Shown piece after piece: positions 7,456 to 16,616 of a stretch of 64,000 nt of DNA (its first letter is position 1; every line of letters starts with the position of its first letter). Under the pieces are notes generated by a model. The model had not been told where the DNA came from and searched no databases. It worked only from the letters and a program-made list of their open reading frames with translations. The stretch spans positions 1-64,000 of the forward strand of contig CAJTPM010000010.1 of the NCBI GenBank assembly GCA_910578085.1, written 5' to 3'. The DNA comes from an uncultured Lachnospiraceae bacterium. GTDB lineage: Bacteria; Bacillota; Clostridia; Lachnospirales; Lachnospiraceae. Both the position numbers and the translations under genes were made by a program.

Positions 7456-8207
7456 TCAGCCTGCCACAGGGGGCTTGACGACCAACTTATACCCGAGCCC
7501 TTTCACAGTCAGCAGATGCTTCGGCGAAGAAGGATCCGTCTCGATTTTCTGGCGCAGCCTTCTGATATGCACCATCAGCGTATTTTCATAACCGTAGCTG
7601 GTATCGCCCCAGGCGGCCATGGTCAGAGCGTCGCTTGTGACAATGCGGTTTTTCTGTCCGTAGAGCACCTTTAACAGAATCAGTTCCTTTGGCGTCAGCG
7701 GTATTTCTTCTTCCCCACGCAATACGAGAGCAGTATCAAAGCGGATTTCTCTTTTTCCGCAGTCAGGATCCGGCAGGAAAAAACCGTTTTCCGGAAGGAT
7801 ATTGCCGTAGGTGCGCCGAAGCAGGGCGGTAACCCGTAGCAGAAACTCCTTTTTGGCAGAAAAGGCTTTACCATATAATCGTCAGCGCCCAGCGTGAGTC
7901 CCTCGATCTTATCCTCGGCTTCCCCTCTAGCCGTCAGGAAGATGACCGGCACCTGGGAAAACTTTCGGATCTCCCGAAACAGGAAAAAACCGTCGCCGTC
8001 GGGGAGATTTACATCTAATATACAGAGAGATATCTGCTGTTTTTCCATGATGTTCAGGGCTTCTCTGCAGGATCCCGCGGTGTAGATCTGGAAAAAACCG
8101 TTGGAATAGAGGATCTGCTCCAGCATGGATAAAAGCTGGGGTTCGTCATCCACCAGCAGGATTTTTTTATTTTTCAGTTCCGGTGTGTCTGTCATCTTAT
8201 CTGTCAT
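7456..8207 (-). pseudogene. OmpR/PhoB-family response regulator, frameshifted
   Basis: The receiver domain reads from an ATG at 8207 (GGAAAGG at complement 8216-8222). It has the acidic pair in LLVDDEPQ, the phospho-Asp in 'LCILDVNLPDGDG' and the conserved Lys in 'ADDYMVKPF'. The frame is then lost in a run of five A (plus-strand T at 7850-7854); six would be expected. Restoring one base gives 'LPKKEFLLRVTALLRRTYGN' and continues without a break into the winged-helix domain ('PLTPKELILLKVLYG', 'ENTLMVHIRRLRQKIE', 'LLTVKGLGYKLV') that ends at 7456. It is therefore either a true one-base deletion, a phase-variable tract or a sequencing error. It is the partner of the kinase downstream and the likely regulator of the ABC genes. 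Confidence 0.85.
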
Positions 8208-8226
8208 AAATGAAACCTTTCCATAG

Positions 8227-8350
8227 TTTATTTCCGCGGGCAACGAGCCAGGTAGCCGTGCTTGCACGGATATCTGGCGACTGCCGCGAGGGTGTAATAC
8301 CCCGCAGCTTGCTGCGGGATATTACACTTCCGTGGGAAATGAGCCGGGGG
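8227..8350. repeat. Dispersed palindromic repeat, copy B
   Basis: This is the partner of 7279-7412. It contains the perfect hairpin CCCGCAGC-TT-GCTGCGGG (8301-8318) with further pairing outside it, and a second small palindrome CCGTGCTTGCACGG. It lies immediately upstream of the response-regulator ribosome site. Confidence 0.7.
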
Positions 8351-8372
8351 ATTAGCTTTCCTTCATAGAGTA

Positions 8373-8501
8373 AGCAGTGCAAGCCCGAAAAACCAAAGGT
8401 TTTTCGAACTCACGGGCGTTTGCCCTATGCAAAAAGTCAGATAAAAATCTGCTTATGTGCAAGCACAACGCATCTTTTTATCTGTCTTTTTGCGCACTGC
8501 T
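8373..8501. repeat. Nested inverted repeat (three-armed structure)
   Basis: The outer arms AGCAGTGC (8373-8380) and GCACTGCT (8494-8501) enclose two hairpins. The first is CGAAAAACC (8386-8394) with GGTTTTTCG (8398-8406). The second is GCAAAAAGTCAGATAAAAA (8429-8447) with TTTTTATCTGTCTTTTTGC (8475-8493), 18 of 19 positions pairing. The whole 129 bp lies between the divergent regulator and transporter genes and has no reading frame of note. Confidence 0.65.
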
Positions 8502-8572
8502 CGTTGCTTTCGTGGACATTATACCATAATAAAACCACATATTTAAGCCTTTTTGGCGGACTAACCCAAACT

Positions 8573-8610
8573 TAAGGTTGCCGTAAGGAGGAGTTAAGTT
8601 TTGGGTAAGG
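8573..8610 (+). promoter_or_regulatory. Four 11-bp direct repeats: response-regulator binding sites
   Basis: TAAG begins at 8573, 8584, 8595 and 8606, an exact 11-bp period (TAAGG, TAAGG, TAAGT, TAAGG). OmpR/PhoB-type regulators bind tandem half-sites one helical turn apart, just upstream of the -35 region. The array ends 59 bp before the ATG of the ABC ATPase gene. Confidence 0.65.
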
Positions 8611-8668
8611 AGGGCGTGATATGGTATGAGGCGAAAAGATTCCTGAAAAGACGCGGAGGTTGAATAAC

Positions 8669-9400
8669 ATGAAAGAACTTATGAGAACAGAAAATCTTTC
8701 CAAGAGGTACGGAGACGTCCTGACTGTAAAAAGCATCAATCTGTCGGTGATGGAAGGGACGATCTACGGCTTTTGCGGGCCCAATGGCGCCGGTAAATCC
8801 ACGACATTAAAGATGCTGTTGGGGCTCGTGAGGCCCACAGAGGGTGAAATCAGCCTGTTTGGGAAGACGATGACAGCAAAAAACAGAATAGAGATCCTCA
8901 GACAGACAGGCTCCCTGATCGAAAGTCCTTCCTATTATGGGCACCTGACCGGCAGGGAAAATCTGGAGATTTTGCAGGGGCTTTTGCGGGTGCCGAAGGA
9001 AAATGTGGAGGAAGTATTGCGGATCGTGCGCCTGCAAAATCAGGGAAAGAAAAAAGTATCGGCCTATTCGCTGGGGATGAAACAGCGGCTGGGACTGGCG
9101 GCGGCGCTTTTGAATTTTCCGAAGCTGCTGATCCTGGATGAGCCCACGAACGGATTGGATCCGGCAGGCATTCAGGAGATGCGGGAGTTGATCAGATCCC
9201 TGCCCGAAAAGTACGGGATGACGGTGATCATATCCAGCCATCTGTTGTCGGAGATCGATCAGATCGTGGACGATATCGGTATTATTGCAAACGGAAAGCT
9301 GAAATATCAGGGCTCTTTGAGCAGGCTCCACGAGGAGGATGAGACAAAAACGTTGGAAGAGATTTTCCTGGCAATGACGATGGAAGAGGTGAGCTTATGA
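8669..9400 (+). CDS. ABC transporter ATP-binding protein (LanF/BcrA type)
   Basis: This 243-residue ATPase would energise export or removal of peptide antibiotics. Visible motifs are Walker A GPNGAGKST, the signature 'YSLGMKQRLGLAAAL', Walker B LLILDEP with the D-loop 'TNGLDP', and the switch His in 'VIISSHLLSEI'. The start at 8669 is preferred to an upstream TTG at 8660 because GGAGG (8655-8659) is nine bases before it. Its stop overlaps the next gene by four bases (ATGA), and a second permease follows, which gives the F-E-G order of lantibiotic-immunity transporters. Divergent two-component genes and 11-bp repeats upstream indicate inducible expression. BcrA-like bacitracin resistance is the closest alternative. 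Confidence 0.85.
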   Translation: MKELMRTENLSKRYGDVLTVKSINLSVMEGTIYGFCGPNGAGKSTTLKMLLGLVRPTEGEISLFGKTMTAKNRIEILRQTGSLIESPSYYGHLTGRENLEILQGLLRVPKENVEEVLRIVRLQNQGKKKVSAYSLGMKQRLGLAAALLNFPKLLILDEPTNGLDPAGIQEMRELIRSLPEKYGMTVIISSHLLSEIDQIVDDIGIIANGKLKYQGSLSRLHEEDETKTLEEIFLAMTMEEVSL

Positions 9401-10149
9401 TCGCGTTATGGAAAGCGGAATATCGAAAAACAAGAGGACGTTACCTGTTTCTGTTTGTGCTCGCCATGTCAGCGGTAGGGCTGATGTGGGCGCTCAGCGG
9501 AAAATTAAGCGAAGATGCCATCGCAAAGGGCTGGTATATGCTGTTATACCAGATGCCGTTGATCAATGTGCTGATCCTGCCGATGATGGCAATGCTCATT
9601 GCCTCCAGGCTGGGTGATCTGGAACACAAAAACGGGATGCTGAAACATCTGTGTACTGTCGCGGAGAGAGGAAAACTGTACGATGCAAAGCTGCTTTACG
9701 GTCTTGGACTGATATTTGCCGGCATCCTGATCCAGTGGTGCGGTATTATCGCCGACGGATTTTTCAGGCATCATTTCGGCGGAAGTTTCCTGGTAAAAGA
9801 ATATTTATTGCTCCTGCTGTTCACAATCGCGCCGACTTTTGCGGTCTATATCCTGCAGCATACGGTGACGATGTGCTTTGTCAAACCGGCGATACCGTAT
9901 ATTGTGGGGATCATCGGGGAATTTGTAGGACTGCTGTCCATGTTTCTGCCTTACCGCATTCTCTCTTACGGTACCCCCTGGGGATATTATGGAGCTTTGA
10001 TGTTAGTCTGGTCAGAATACGACAGAGCAACCAGGATCTCCACCTACTTTTTCCGGGAAATCAACTGGGGAGCATTCATTGCAATTGAAATAATAACAGT
10101 TGTTATATATATAGCGGGAAAAATTGCCTTCTGTAAAAAGGAGGTCTAA
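9397..10149 (+). CDS. ABC transporter permease (LanE type)
   Basis: This 250-residue membrane protein has about six hydrophobic segments: one near residues 16-33, others at about 47-68, 105-125, 135-158, 165-185 and 225-245. The N-terminus MIALWKAEYRKTRGRYLFLF is typical of the ABC-2 permeases of bacteriocin-immunity transporters. It overlaps the ATPase gene by four bases and so forms the membrane half of that transporter, together with the related permease at 10340. The substrate is inferred from the family and the two-component context, not from the sequence itself. Confidence 0.8.
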   Translation: MIALWKAEYRKTRGRYLFLFVLAMSAVGLMWALSGKLSEDAIAKGWYMLLYQMPLINVLILPMMAMLIASRLGDLEHKNGMLKHLCTVAERGKLYDAKLLYGLGLIFAGILIQWCGIIADGFFRHHFGGSFLVKEYLLLLLFTIAPTFAVYILQHTVTMCFVKPAIPYIVGIIGEFVGLLSMFLPYRILSYGTPWGYYGALMLVWSEYDRATRISTYFFREINWGAFIAIEIITVVIYIAGKIAFCKKEV

Positions 10150-10339
10150 GAAAATAACGGAAATAAATAACAGGTGATATTGCAGTTCTGTGTCGGCGCG
10201 GTATTCACAGATCTGTAAACTATATTTTTCGTTGGACGGCGGTCTGCCAGCTTACGAAATCTGTTTTCACAGGCAAGCCGATTTCCGGCAGGTTATAAGA
10301 TGATTTTCTCCATAAAACCGCGCAGAAAGGAAAAACAAC

Positions 10340-11074
10340 ATGTTGCTACAATTATACAAAGCAGAAAGAATGAAATTAAGGCGTTCTCCGGTATGGTTGG
10401 TCTTTATCGTAGTTCCGGCAGTTCCCGCCTTTCTGGGAACGATGAACTATTTGAATAATATTGAGATACTGACTTCCGAATGGTATAGTCTCTGGACACA
10501 GCATACGCTGTTCACCAGTTACTTTTTCCTGCCGATTCTGTTGGGCCTCTACTGCAGTTACCTGATGAGACTTGAAAAAAATAATCATAATTTAACAAAA
10601 CTTTTGACTCTGCCGATCTCAAGAAAAGAACTGTTTCTGGCAAAGTTATTGTCAGCGGGGAAGATCATCCTGCTGACAGAACTCTGGATCGGCGTACTGT
10701 TCCTGATCTCCGGCAAATTGGCGGGCATCACAGGCGAACCGCCAACGAAGGAACTTTTCATCTGGTGCCTGTTCGGTGCTCTCGGCGGGATGGTTATGGC
10801 CGCGATACAGTTGATCATCTCCTTGCTTTGTGACAGCTTCGCTCTGCCCGTCGGCATCTCCTTTGTCGGTGGTCTGACCGGCCTTTTATCAATGGCCAAA
10901 GCTGGATACGGCCATATCTACCCCTACTCGCTTCTGGCCTATGGCATGGTAGCCAACAATAACCGCCAGCAGCTCACCGCCGACGGCTATCCGCAGTTTA
11001 TCGTGGTCTGTGTGTGGTATATCGTGGTTTTCACGGTGATCGGCGCGATGATTATGGAGAGGAAGGAAGTATAA
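10340..11074 (+). CDS. ABC transporter permease (LanG type)
   Basis: This second permease of 244 residues has six likely membrane segments. Its start MLLQLYKAERMKLRRSPVWL resembles that of the 9397 gene. The short 'NNHNLTKLLTLPISRKELFLAKLL' region matches the cytoplasmic loop conserved in LanE/LanG and BcrB proteins (quoted in part: LTLPISRKELFLAKLL). A 190-bp gap separates it from the first permease. I see no terminator or gene in that gap, and an AAAGGAAAAAC ribosome site precedes the ATG, so it is probably still part of the same operon. Confidence 0.8.
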   Translation: MLLQLYKAERMKLRRSPVWLVFIVVPAVPAFLGTMNYLNNIEILTSEWYSLWTQHTLFTSYFFLPILLGLYCSYLMRLEKNNHNLTKLLTLPISRKELFLAKLLSAGKIILLTELWIGVLFLISGKLAGITGEPPTKELFIWCLFGALGGMVMAAIQLIISLLCDSFALPVGISFVGGLTGLLSMAKAGYGHIYPYSLLAYGMVANNNRQQLTADGYPQFIVVCVWYIVVFTVIGAMIMERKEV

Positions 11075-11108
11075 ACAGTGTATGGGTGGAAATTTTTCCT
11101 GGCGCTGA

Positions 11109-11137
11109 TTGTATAAGACAATAAAAAATGCTATACT
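11109..11137 (+). promoter_or_regulatory. Promoter of the PIN toxin-antitoxin pair
   Basis: TTGTAT (11109-11114) and TATACT (11132-11137) are 17 bp apart. The antitoxin ATG is 54 bases downstream of the -10 box. Confidence 0.6.
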
Positions 11138-11190
11138 ACAAATACATTATGGAACTAATGATGATAATATTAGAAAGCGGGAGGTGTTTT

Positions 11191-11415
11191 ATGACAGCAA
11201 TCAGACAGGAAGCAATTGAAATGCTGGAGAGAGTGCCGGAAGATAAATTGAGTTTTGTAATGCAGATCATGCAGGGAATAAATGGACTATTAGGAGTATC
11301 CGACATAAAAGACAAAGAGACCATAGATTTAAAACAATTTGTCATGGCACCTACAGAACGTGGACAAAATGCGGATAAATATGTGAGGGAGTTGCGGGAT
11401 AATGACAGGTTTTAA
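11191..11415 (+). CDS. Antitoxin of a PIN-domain toxin pair
   Basis: This 74-residue protein precedes and overlaps a PIN toxin by 14 bases, the standard antitoxin position. The start at 11191 is chosen because GGGAGG lies seven bases before it; an in-frame ATG at 11128 has no ribosome site. The N-terminal half, 'AIEMLERVPEDKLSFVMQIM', is a motif common in small Firmicute antitoxins that accompany PIN proteins. The C-terminal half is an acidic and basic tail likely to wrap the toxin. No classical AbrB or RHH fold is obvious. Promoter TTGTAT/TATACT lies upstream. Confidence 0.7.
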   Translation: MTAIRQEAIEMLERVPEDKLSFVMQIMQGINGLLGVSDIKDKETIDLKQFVMAPTERGQNADKYVRELRDNDRF

Positions 11416-11839
11416 AAGGGTATTTATTGATACAGCTCCAATTATATACTTTCTGGAAAATAGTTCCCAGTATATGGAAGCGATGGAGAAGTTTTTTGCA
11501 AAATGTGTGAAAGAGCATATGCAGATTGTAACATCAACACTGACTGTCGAGGAGTATCTTGTGTCACCATATAGTAACGGAAAAATAGATTATATAGATA
11601 ATTTTAAAAAATTTATTGATTATATGGATATTGAAGTGGTAGATATTGACTCTGAAATTGCAGAACAAGGGGCAAAAATCAGAGGGAAATATAAAAACTT
11701 TAAAGCCATGGATGCCTTACAGATAGCAACAGCAGTAGTAAAAAAATGTGACATGTTCTTTACAAATGATAAACAGCTAAGACAGGAAAAAGAAATTCCC
11801 TGTATGACAGTGGAGGATATGAGTGACTTTGTTTTTTAA
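11402..11839 (+). CDS. PIN-domain ribonuclease toxin (VapC-like)
   Basis: This 145-residue protein has the PIN fold's acidic residues in order: Asp in 'FIDTAPIIYFLE' (about residue 8), Glu in 'TLTVEEYLV' (about 49), Asp in 'AMDALQIATAV' (about 103) and Asp in 'FFTNDKQL' (about 120). Such enzymes cut specific RNAs, often tRNA or rRNA, using Mg ions. Its gene starts within the antitoxin gene, so the two are co-translated. Length and motif order are normal, so it appears intact. The RNA target cannot be predicted from the sequence. Confidence 0.85.
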   Translation: MTGFKRVFIDTAPIIYFLENSSQYMEAMEKFFAKCVKEHMQIVTSTLTVEEYLVSPYSNGKIDYIDNFKKFIDYMDIEVVDIDSEIAEQGAKIRGKYKNFKAMDALQIATAVVKKCDMFFTNDKQLRQEKEIPCMTVEDMSDFVF

Positions 11840-11908
11840 AGGCATTTCCATATAGTTTGATGATGGCTTTGCCGGGCACCTACTCTGACGGCGTCCGGCA
11901 AAACCATT

Positions 11909-14900
11909 CTACCCCAAATTCTTATACGCCGTAGACAACATCAACTTAATCCGATTGAGCTGATTCACCTCACTGGCTCCCGGATCATAATCGATGGCCA
12001 CAATATTGGAGAGCGGATACCGCTTCCGGATCTCCTTGATCACCCCTTTTCCCACCACATGATTGGGCAGGCAGCCGAAGGGCTGACAGCAGACGATATT
12101 GCCCGTACCGCCTTTGATCAGCTCGATCATCTCGCCGGTCAAAAACCACCCTTCGCCGGTCTGATTGCCGATATTGACGATCGGCTCCGCATATTCCACC
12201 AGCTTATAGATACTCACAGGGGGATGGAACCGGGCGCTTTTCTCGAAAGCCTTCGCCGCGCTTCCCCGCAGAAACTCAAGCGCTGAGATCCCAAGCCTGC
12301 ACAGCCGTGCCGTTTTTTTGCTGCTGCCAAGATAATCCGCCTTATAGATCTGGTTGTAGAAGCAGTAGAGCATAAAGTCCAGCAGATCCGGGCAGACCGC
12401 CTCGGCGCCTTCCGCTTCCAACAGCTCCACCAGATGATTGTTGGCCACCGGCGCAAATTTCACAAGAATCTCGCCCACAATGCCGACCTTCGGCTTTTTC
12501 ACATCCGTAACCGGCAGGGCGTCAAACTCCTCGATGATCTGTCGGCACATCTTTCGGAACTTGAAGAAGTTCAGATGTTTTCCGGTCAGGAAAGCGACGC
12601 ATCTCTGTTTCCATTTTTCGTGAAGGGCATCGGCAGAGCCGGGTTCTTTTTCGTAGGGCCTTGTGGCGTACACGCAGCGCATAAAGATATCCCCGAACAC
12701 AGCGCCGAATGCTGCATGGAGCAGCAGATCCGCGTTGATATGGAAGCCGGGGTTCGTCTCGATACCGCCCAGGTTTAAGGAGATCACCGGAATCTGCGCC
12801 ATTCCTGCCTTCTCAAGCGCTCTTCTGATAAAACCGATATAGTTAGTGGCACGGCAGCCGCCGCCGGTCTGGGACATGATCACGGCAGTGCGGTCTAAGT
12901 CATATTTGCCGGAATGCAGGGCATCCATGATTTGTCCCACCACGATCAGGGAAGGATAACAGGCGTCATTATTTACATATTTCAGCCCCATATCCACTGC
13001 GTGTTTATTGTCATTGCCCAATACTACAAAGTTGTAGCCGCAGGCGTTAAAAGCAGGCTGCAGCAGATCGAAGTGGATCGGCGACATCTGAGGACAGAGG
13101 ATCGTATAATTTTTCCGCATTTCTTCCGTGAAGGAAACTTTGTGAATGGAAGAGGAGCGGATCGTCCGCTTCATATGCCGCATCTCCCGCACCCTGAGGG
13201 CGGAGAGCAGAGAACGGATCCGGATCCTTGCGGCCCCCAGGTTGTTGACCTCATCGATCTTTAAACAGGTATAGATCTTATCGGAACCGGCCAGGATATC
13301 GTTCACCTGATCTGTGGTGACGGCGTCCAGACCGCAGCCGAAGGAATTTAACTGAATCAGATCCAGGTCGTCCCTTGTCTTCACGAAACTTGCCGCCGCG
13401 TACAGCCTGGAATGGTACATCCACTGATCGGAGACAATGAGCGGCCTTTCCGGATTTGCCAGATGGCAGACGGAGTCCTCGGTCAGCACCGCAATATTGT
13501 AGCTGTTGATGAGCTCCGGGATCCCGTGATTGATCTCCGGATCGACATGGTAGGGGCGTCCTGCCAGCACAATGCCTCTGGCCTGATGCGTTTCCATCCA
13601 GGATAATACTTCTTCCCCTTTTTTACGGATATCTTCTCTGGCCGCATCTGCTTCCGCCCAGGCGGCGTCCACCGCAGCCCGGACATCCTCCGCGGGAAGC
13701 TCGGGAAAAGCGCGGACAAGCGCCGTCTTCACCGTTTCCGGCGATTCAAAATTCATAAAAGGATTGCGGAAATCGATCTGTTCCCCGGCGATCTCATCCA
13801 CATTGTTTTTAATGTTTTCGGAATAGGAAGTCACAATGGGGCAGTTGTAGTGGTTGTTGGCCTCCTCAAACTCCTTCCGTTCATAAAACAGAGCGGGGTA
13901 GAAAATAAAACGGATCCCCTGTCTGATTAACCAGGTCACATGTCCGTGGGCCAGCTTGGCCGGATAACATTCCGACTCGCTGGGGATGGACTCGATGCCC
14001 AGCTCATAAATTTTGTGGGTGGAGCTGGGAGAGAGAACCACGGAGTACCTGAGCTTCGTAAAGAAGGTGAACCAGAACGGGTAGTTCTCATACATGTTTA
14101 ATACCCGGGGAATGCCCACTTTGCCCCGTTTGGCCTCGTCCGCCGGCAGCGGCTCGTAATGGTGGAAGAGCCGTTCCAGCTTATATTCATAAAGATTCGG
14201 AATATTGTTTTCGTTTTTCTGTTTTCCCAGGCCTCTCTCGCAGCGGTTGCCGGAGATATACTGTCTGCCGCCGGAGAAGCGGTTGATGGTCAGACGGCAG
14301 TTGTTAGTACAGCCCTTGCATTTCGCCATGCTGGTGGTAAACTGCAGCTCGTTGATCTTTTCGATACTTAACATCGTGGTTTCATAGTGTTCTTCCATAC
14401 CAAAGCGCTCCCTGGCGATCAGAGCGCAGCCGAAAGCCCCCATGATACCGGCGATATCCGGGCGGGTGGCGTCACAGTCCGCAATCTTTTCAAAACTGCG
14501 CAGTACGGCGTCATTGTAGAAAGTACCGCCCTGGACTACGATATTTCTGCCCAGTTCCTCGGCGGAGGAGACTTTGATTACCTTAAATAGTGCATTTTTG
14601 ATGACAGAGTAGGCAAGCCCTGCTGAAATATCGCTGACGGAAGCCCCCTCCTTCTGCGCCTGTTTTACTTTAGAGTTCATAAAGACGGTGCAGCGGGTGC
14701 CCAGATCGATGGGATGCTCAGCAAACAGCGCCGCTTTCGCAAACTCTTCCACGCTGTAATTCAAGGATTTCGCGAAGGTCTCGATAAAGGAACCGCAGCC
14801 GGAAGAGCAGGCCTCGTTGAGCTGTACGGAATCTACGGTCTGATTTTTGATCTTGATGCACTTCATATCCTGACCGCCGATATCTAAAATGCAGTCTACG

Positions 14901-16219
14901 GAAGGATCAAAAAAGGCAGCGGCGTAGTAGTGCGCCACCGTTTCCACTTCGCCGTCATCTAACAGAAAAGCGGCCTTCAGCAGAGCTTCCCCATAGCCGG
15001 TGGAACAGGAGCGGACGATCTTTGCCCCCTCCGGCAGAAGACTGTAGATCTCCTGAATAGAGCGGATCGCAGTCTTTAAGGGACTGCCGTTATTATTGCT
15101 GTAAAAAGAGTAGAGAAGTTCCCCGTTTTCCCCGACCAGTGCGGTTTTCGTGGTGGTGGAACCGGCGTCGATGCCCAGAAAGCAGTTTCCCCGGTAGGCG
15201 GAGAGATCGCCCTTTTTCACCCTGGTCTTTTCATGTCTGGCGCAGAAAGCCTCATACTCCTGTTCCGAGGCAAAAAGCGGATCCATTCTCGCCACCTCGA
15301 ATTCCATCCGAATGCCGCAGGACAGCCGTTTTGTCATGGCTGAGAGGGTGGTGGAAGTCTCGCTTTTCGCATTCAGGGCAGAACCCATGGCCGCAAAGAG
15401 ATGGGAATTTTCCAACGTGATAGTATGTTCCTCATCCAGTTTCAGGGTGCGGACAAAGGCGGTTTTCAGTTCCGACAAAAAGTGAAGAGGTCCCCCCAAA
15501 AAGGCCACATGTCCGCGGATCGGTTTCCCGCAGGCAAGACCGGAAATCGTCTGGTTTACCACCGCCTGAAAGATGGAGGCGGACAGATCTTCTTTAGTGG
15601 CTCCTTCGTTAATCAGGGGCTGGATATCGGATTTGGCAAACACGCCGCAGCGGGCGGCGATGGTGTAAAGGGACCGGTAACTTTTGGCGTACTCGTTTAA
15701 TCCGGTGGCGTCAGTCTGTAATAAGGAAGCCATCTGGTCGATAAAAGAGCCGGTGCCGCCGGCGCAGATACCGTTCATTCTCTGCTCCACGTTACCGCCT
15801 TCGAAATAAATTATTTTTGCATCCTCGCCGCCCAGCTCGATGGCCACATCGGTCTTCGGCGCAAAAGTCTGTAAGGAGGTGGACACCGCGATGACCTCCT
15901 GCACAAAGGGAACGCCCAGATGATTGGCGAGAGTCAGCCCGCCGGAACCCGTGATCATTGGATGAACCGTCAGATCCCCCAGGGAAGCCTGCGCCTTTTT
16001 TAACAGATCTGTCAGCGTTTCCTGAATGTTGGCAAAATGCCTCTTATAGTCTGAAAAGAGCAGTCTGGGGGGGCGTTTTTCAGAGTCTCCGGAACCGGTC
16101 CAGGGAGCCGGGGAGCCGCCCTGCGCTGTAGATAAAAGACTGCCGTCATGTGCCATCACGGCGATCTTTACCGTGGTGGAACCAATATCAATACCCAATG
16201 TATAAGTTAAATTTGTCAT
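11909..16219 (-). CDS. 2-hydroxyacyl-CoA dehydratase activase, large fused form
   Basis: This 1436-residue cytoplasmic protein belongs to the BadF/BadG/BcrA/BcrD ATPase superfamily, which fires electrons into 2-hydroxyacyl-CoA dehydratases. The first ASKHA ATPase domain (about 1-290) starts [14 protein letters not shown] and has the cluster cysteine in '[13 protein letters not shown]'. A second follows (about 345-610) with [15 protein letters not shown] and the Cys pair in '[11 protein letters not shown]'. A cysteine pair 'CKGCTNNC' (about 640) and a DUF2229-like region come next, then a C-terminal HgdB-like region with '[13 protein letters not shown]' and '[11 protein letters not shown]'. 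These fused proteins are widespread in Clostridia, and their substrate is not established. It is monocistronic: convergent with the PIN toxin, with a 397-bp divergent gap to the next gene. Confidence 0.85.
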   Translation of the reverse strand: MTNLTYTLGIDIGSTTVKIAVMAHDGSLLSTAQGGSPAPWTGSGDSEKRPPRLLFSDYKRHFANIQETLTDLLKKAQASLGDLTVHPMITGSGGLTLANHLGVPFVQEVIAVSTSLQTFAPKTDVAIELGGEDAKIIYFEGGNVEQRMNGICAGGTGSFIDQMASLLQTDATGLNEYAKSYRSLYTIAARCGVFAKSDIQPLINEGATKEDLSASIFQAVVNQTISGLACGKPIRGHVAFLGGPLHFLSELKTAFVRTLKLDEEHTITLENSHLFAAMGSALNAKSETSTTLSAMTKRLSCGIRMEFEVARMDPLFASEQEYEAFCARHEKTRVKKGDLSAYRGNCFLGIDAGSTTTKTALVGENGELLYSFYSNNNGSPLKTAIRSIQEIYSLLPEGAKIVRSCSTGYGEALLKAAFLLDDGEVETVAHYYAAAFFDPSVDCILDIGGQDMKCIKIKNQTVDSVQLNEACSSGCGSFIETFAKSLNYSVEEFAKAALFAEHPIDLGTRCTVFMNSKVKQAQKEGASVSDISAGLAYSVIKNALFKVIKVSSAEELGRNIVVQGGTFYNDAVLRSFEKIADCDATRPDIAGIMGAFGCALIARERFGMEEHYETTMLSIEKINELQFTTSMAKCKGCTNNCRLTINRFSGGRQYISGNRCERGLGKQKNENNIPNLYEYKLERLFHHYEPLPADEAKRGKVGIPRVLNMYENYPFWFTFFTKLRYSVVLSPSSTHKIYELGIESIPSESECYPAKLAHGHVTWLIRQGIRFIFYPALFYERKEFEEANNHYNCPIVTSYSENIKNNVDEIAGEQIDFRNPFMNFESPETVKTALVRAFPELPAEDVRAAVDAAWAEADAAREDIRKKGEEVLSWMETHQARGIVLAGRPYHVDPEINHGIPELINSYNIAVLTEDSVCHLANPERPLIVSDQWMYHSRLYAAASFVKTRDDLDLIQLNSFGCGLDAVTTDQVNDILAGSDKIYTCLKIDEVNNLGAARIRIRSLLSALRVREMRHMKRTIRSSSIHKVSFTEEMRKNYTILCPQMSPIHFDLLQPAFNACGYNFVVLGNDNKHAVDMGLKYVNNDACYPSLIVVGQIMDALHSGKYDLDRTAVIMSQTGGGCRATNYIGFIRRALEKAGMAQIPVISLNLGGIETNPGFHINADLLLHAAFGAVFGDIFMRCVYATRPYEKEPGSADALHEKWKQRCVAFLTGKHLNFFKFRKMCRQIIEEFDALPVTDVKKPKVGIVGEILVKFAPVANNHLVELLEAEGAEAVCPDLLDFMLYCFYNQIYKADYLGSSKKTARLCRLGISALEFLRGSAAKAFEKSARFHPPVSIYKLVEYAEPIVNIGNQTGEGWFLTGEMIELIKGGTGNIVCCQPFGCLPNHVVGKGVIKEIRKRYPLSNIVAIDYDPGASEVNQLNRIKLMLSTAYKNLG

Positions 16220-16616
16220 AGATACACCATGCCCTTTCCGGAGCCTTGCAAAATTTCATGCATACTTTTATGCATTGCCCAGGCACAATATTTTTCATAT
16301 AAACAGGTTTCTCTGTGAAGGATTTATGTCCCGCAGAAACCATATAAATTATTTGTTTTTTGACATACCCAGATATTATACGACATTCTTTTCCACATTT
16401 CAACGCACCAGAAAATAGAAAATGTTAAGAAATTCATATCTTTTTCTAAAAAAATGTATATGGATCTGCAAATTATATTAAATTAAGAAGGAAGCGATGC
16501 TTCACAGTTTACAATTTTTTCCTGAAATGATATGATGTTACAAGCACGGCAGGGTTTTGCGCTGACGGATATTTTTTCATATACAATCATACAGATAAAA
16601 AAGAGGGATGGAAAAT
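16220..16616. other. Divergent intergenic region
   Basis: It holds the promoter at 16508-16536 for the rightward gene and, presumably, the leftward promoter of the activase. I see no small gene. The minus-strand frame at 16188-16403 merely extends the activase frame's neighbour and lacks a ribosome site. Confidence 0.4.
16508..16536 (+). promoter_or_regulatory. Promoter of the rhomboid-like gene
   Basis: TTTACA (16508-16513) and TATGAT (16531-16536) are spaced 17 bp apart, giving a leader of about 70 bases. Confidence 0.55.
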
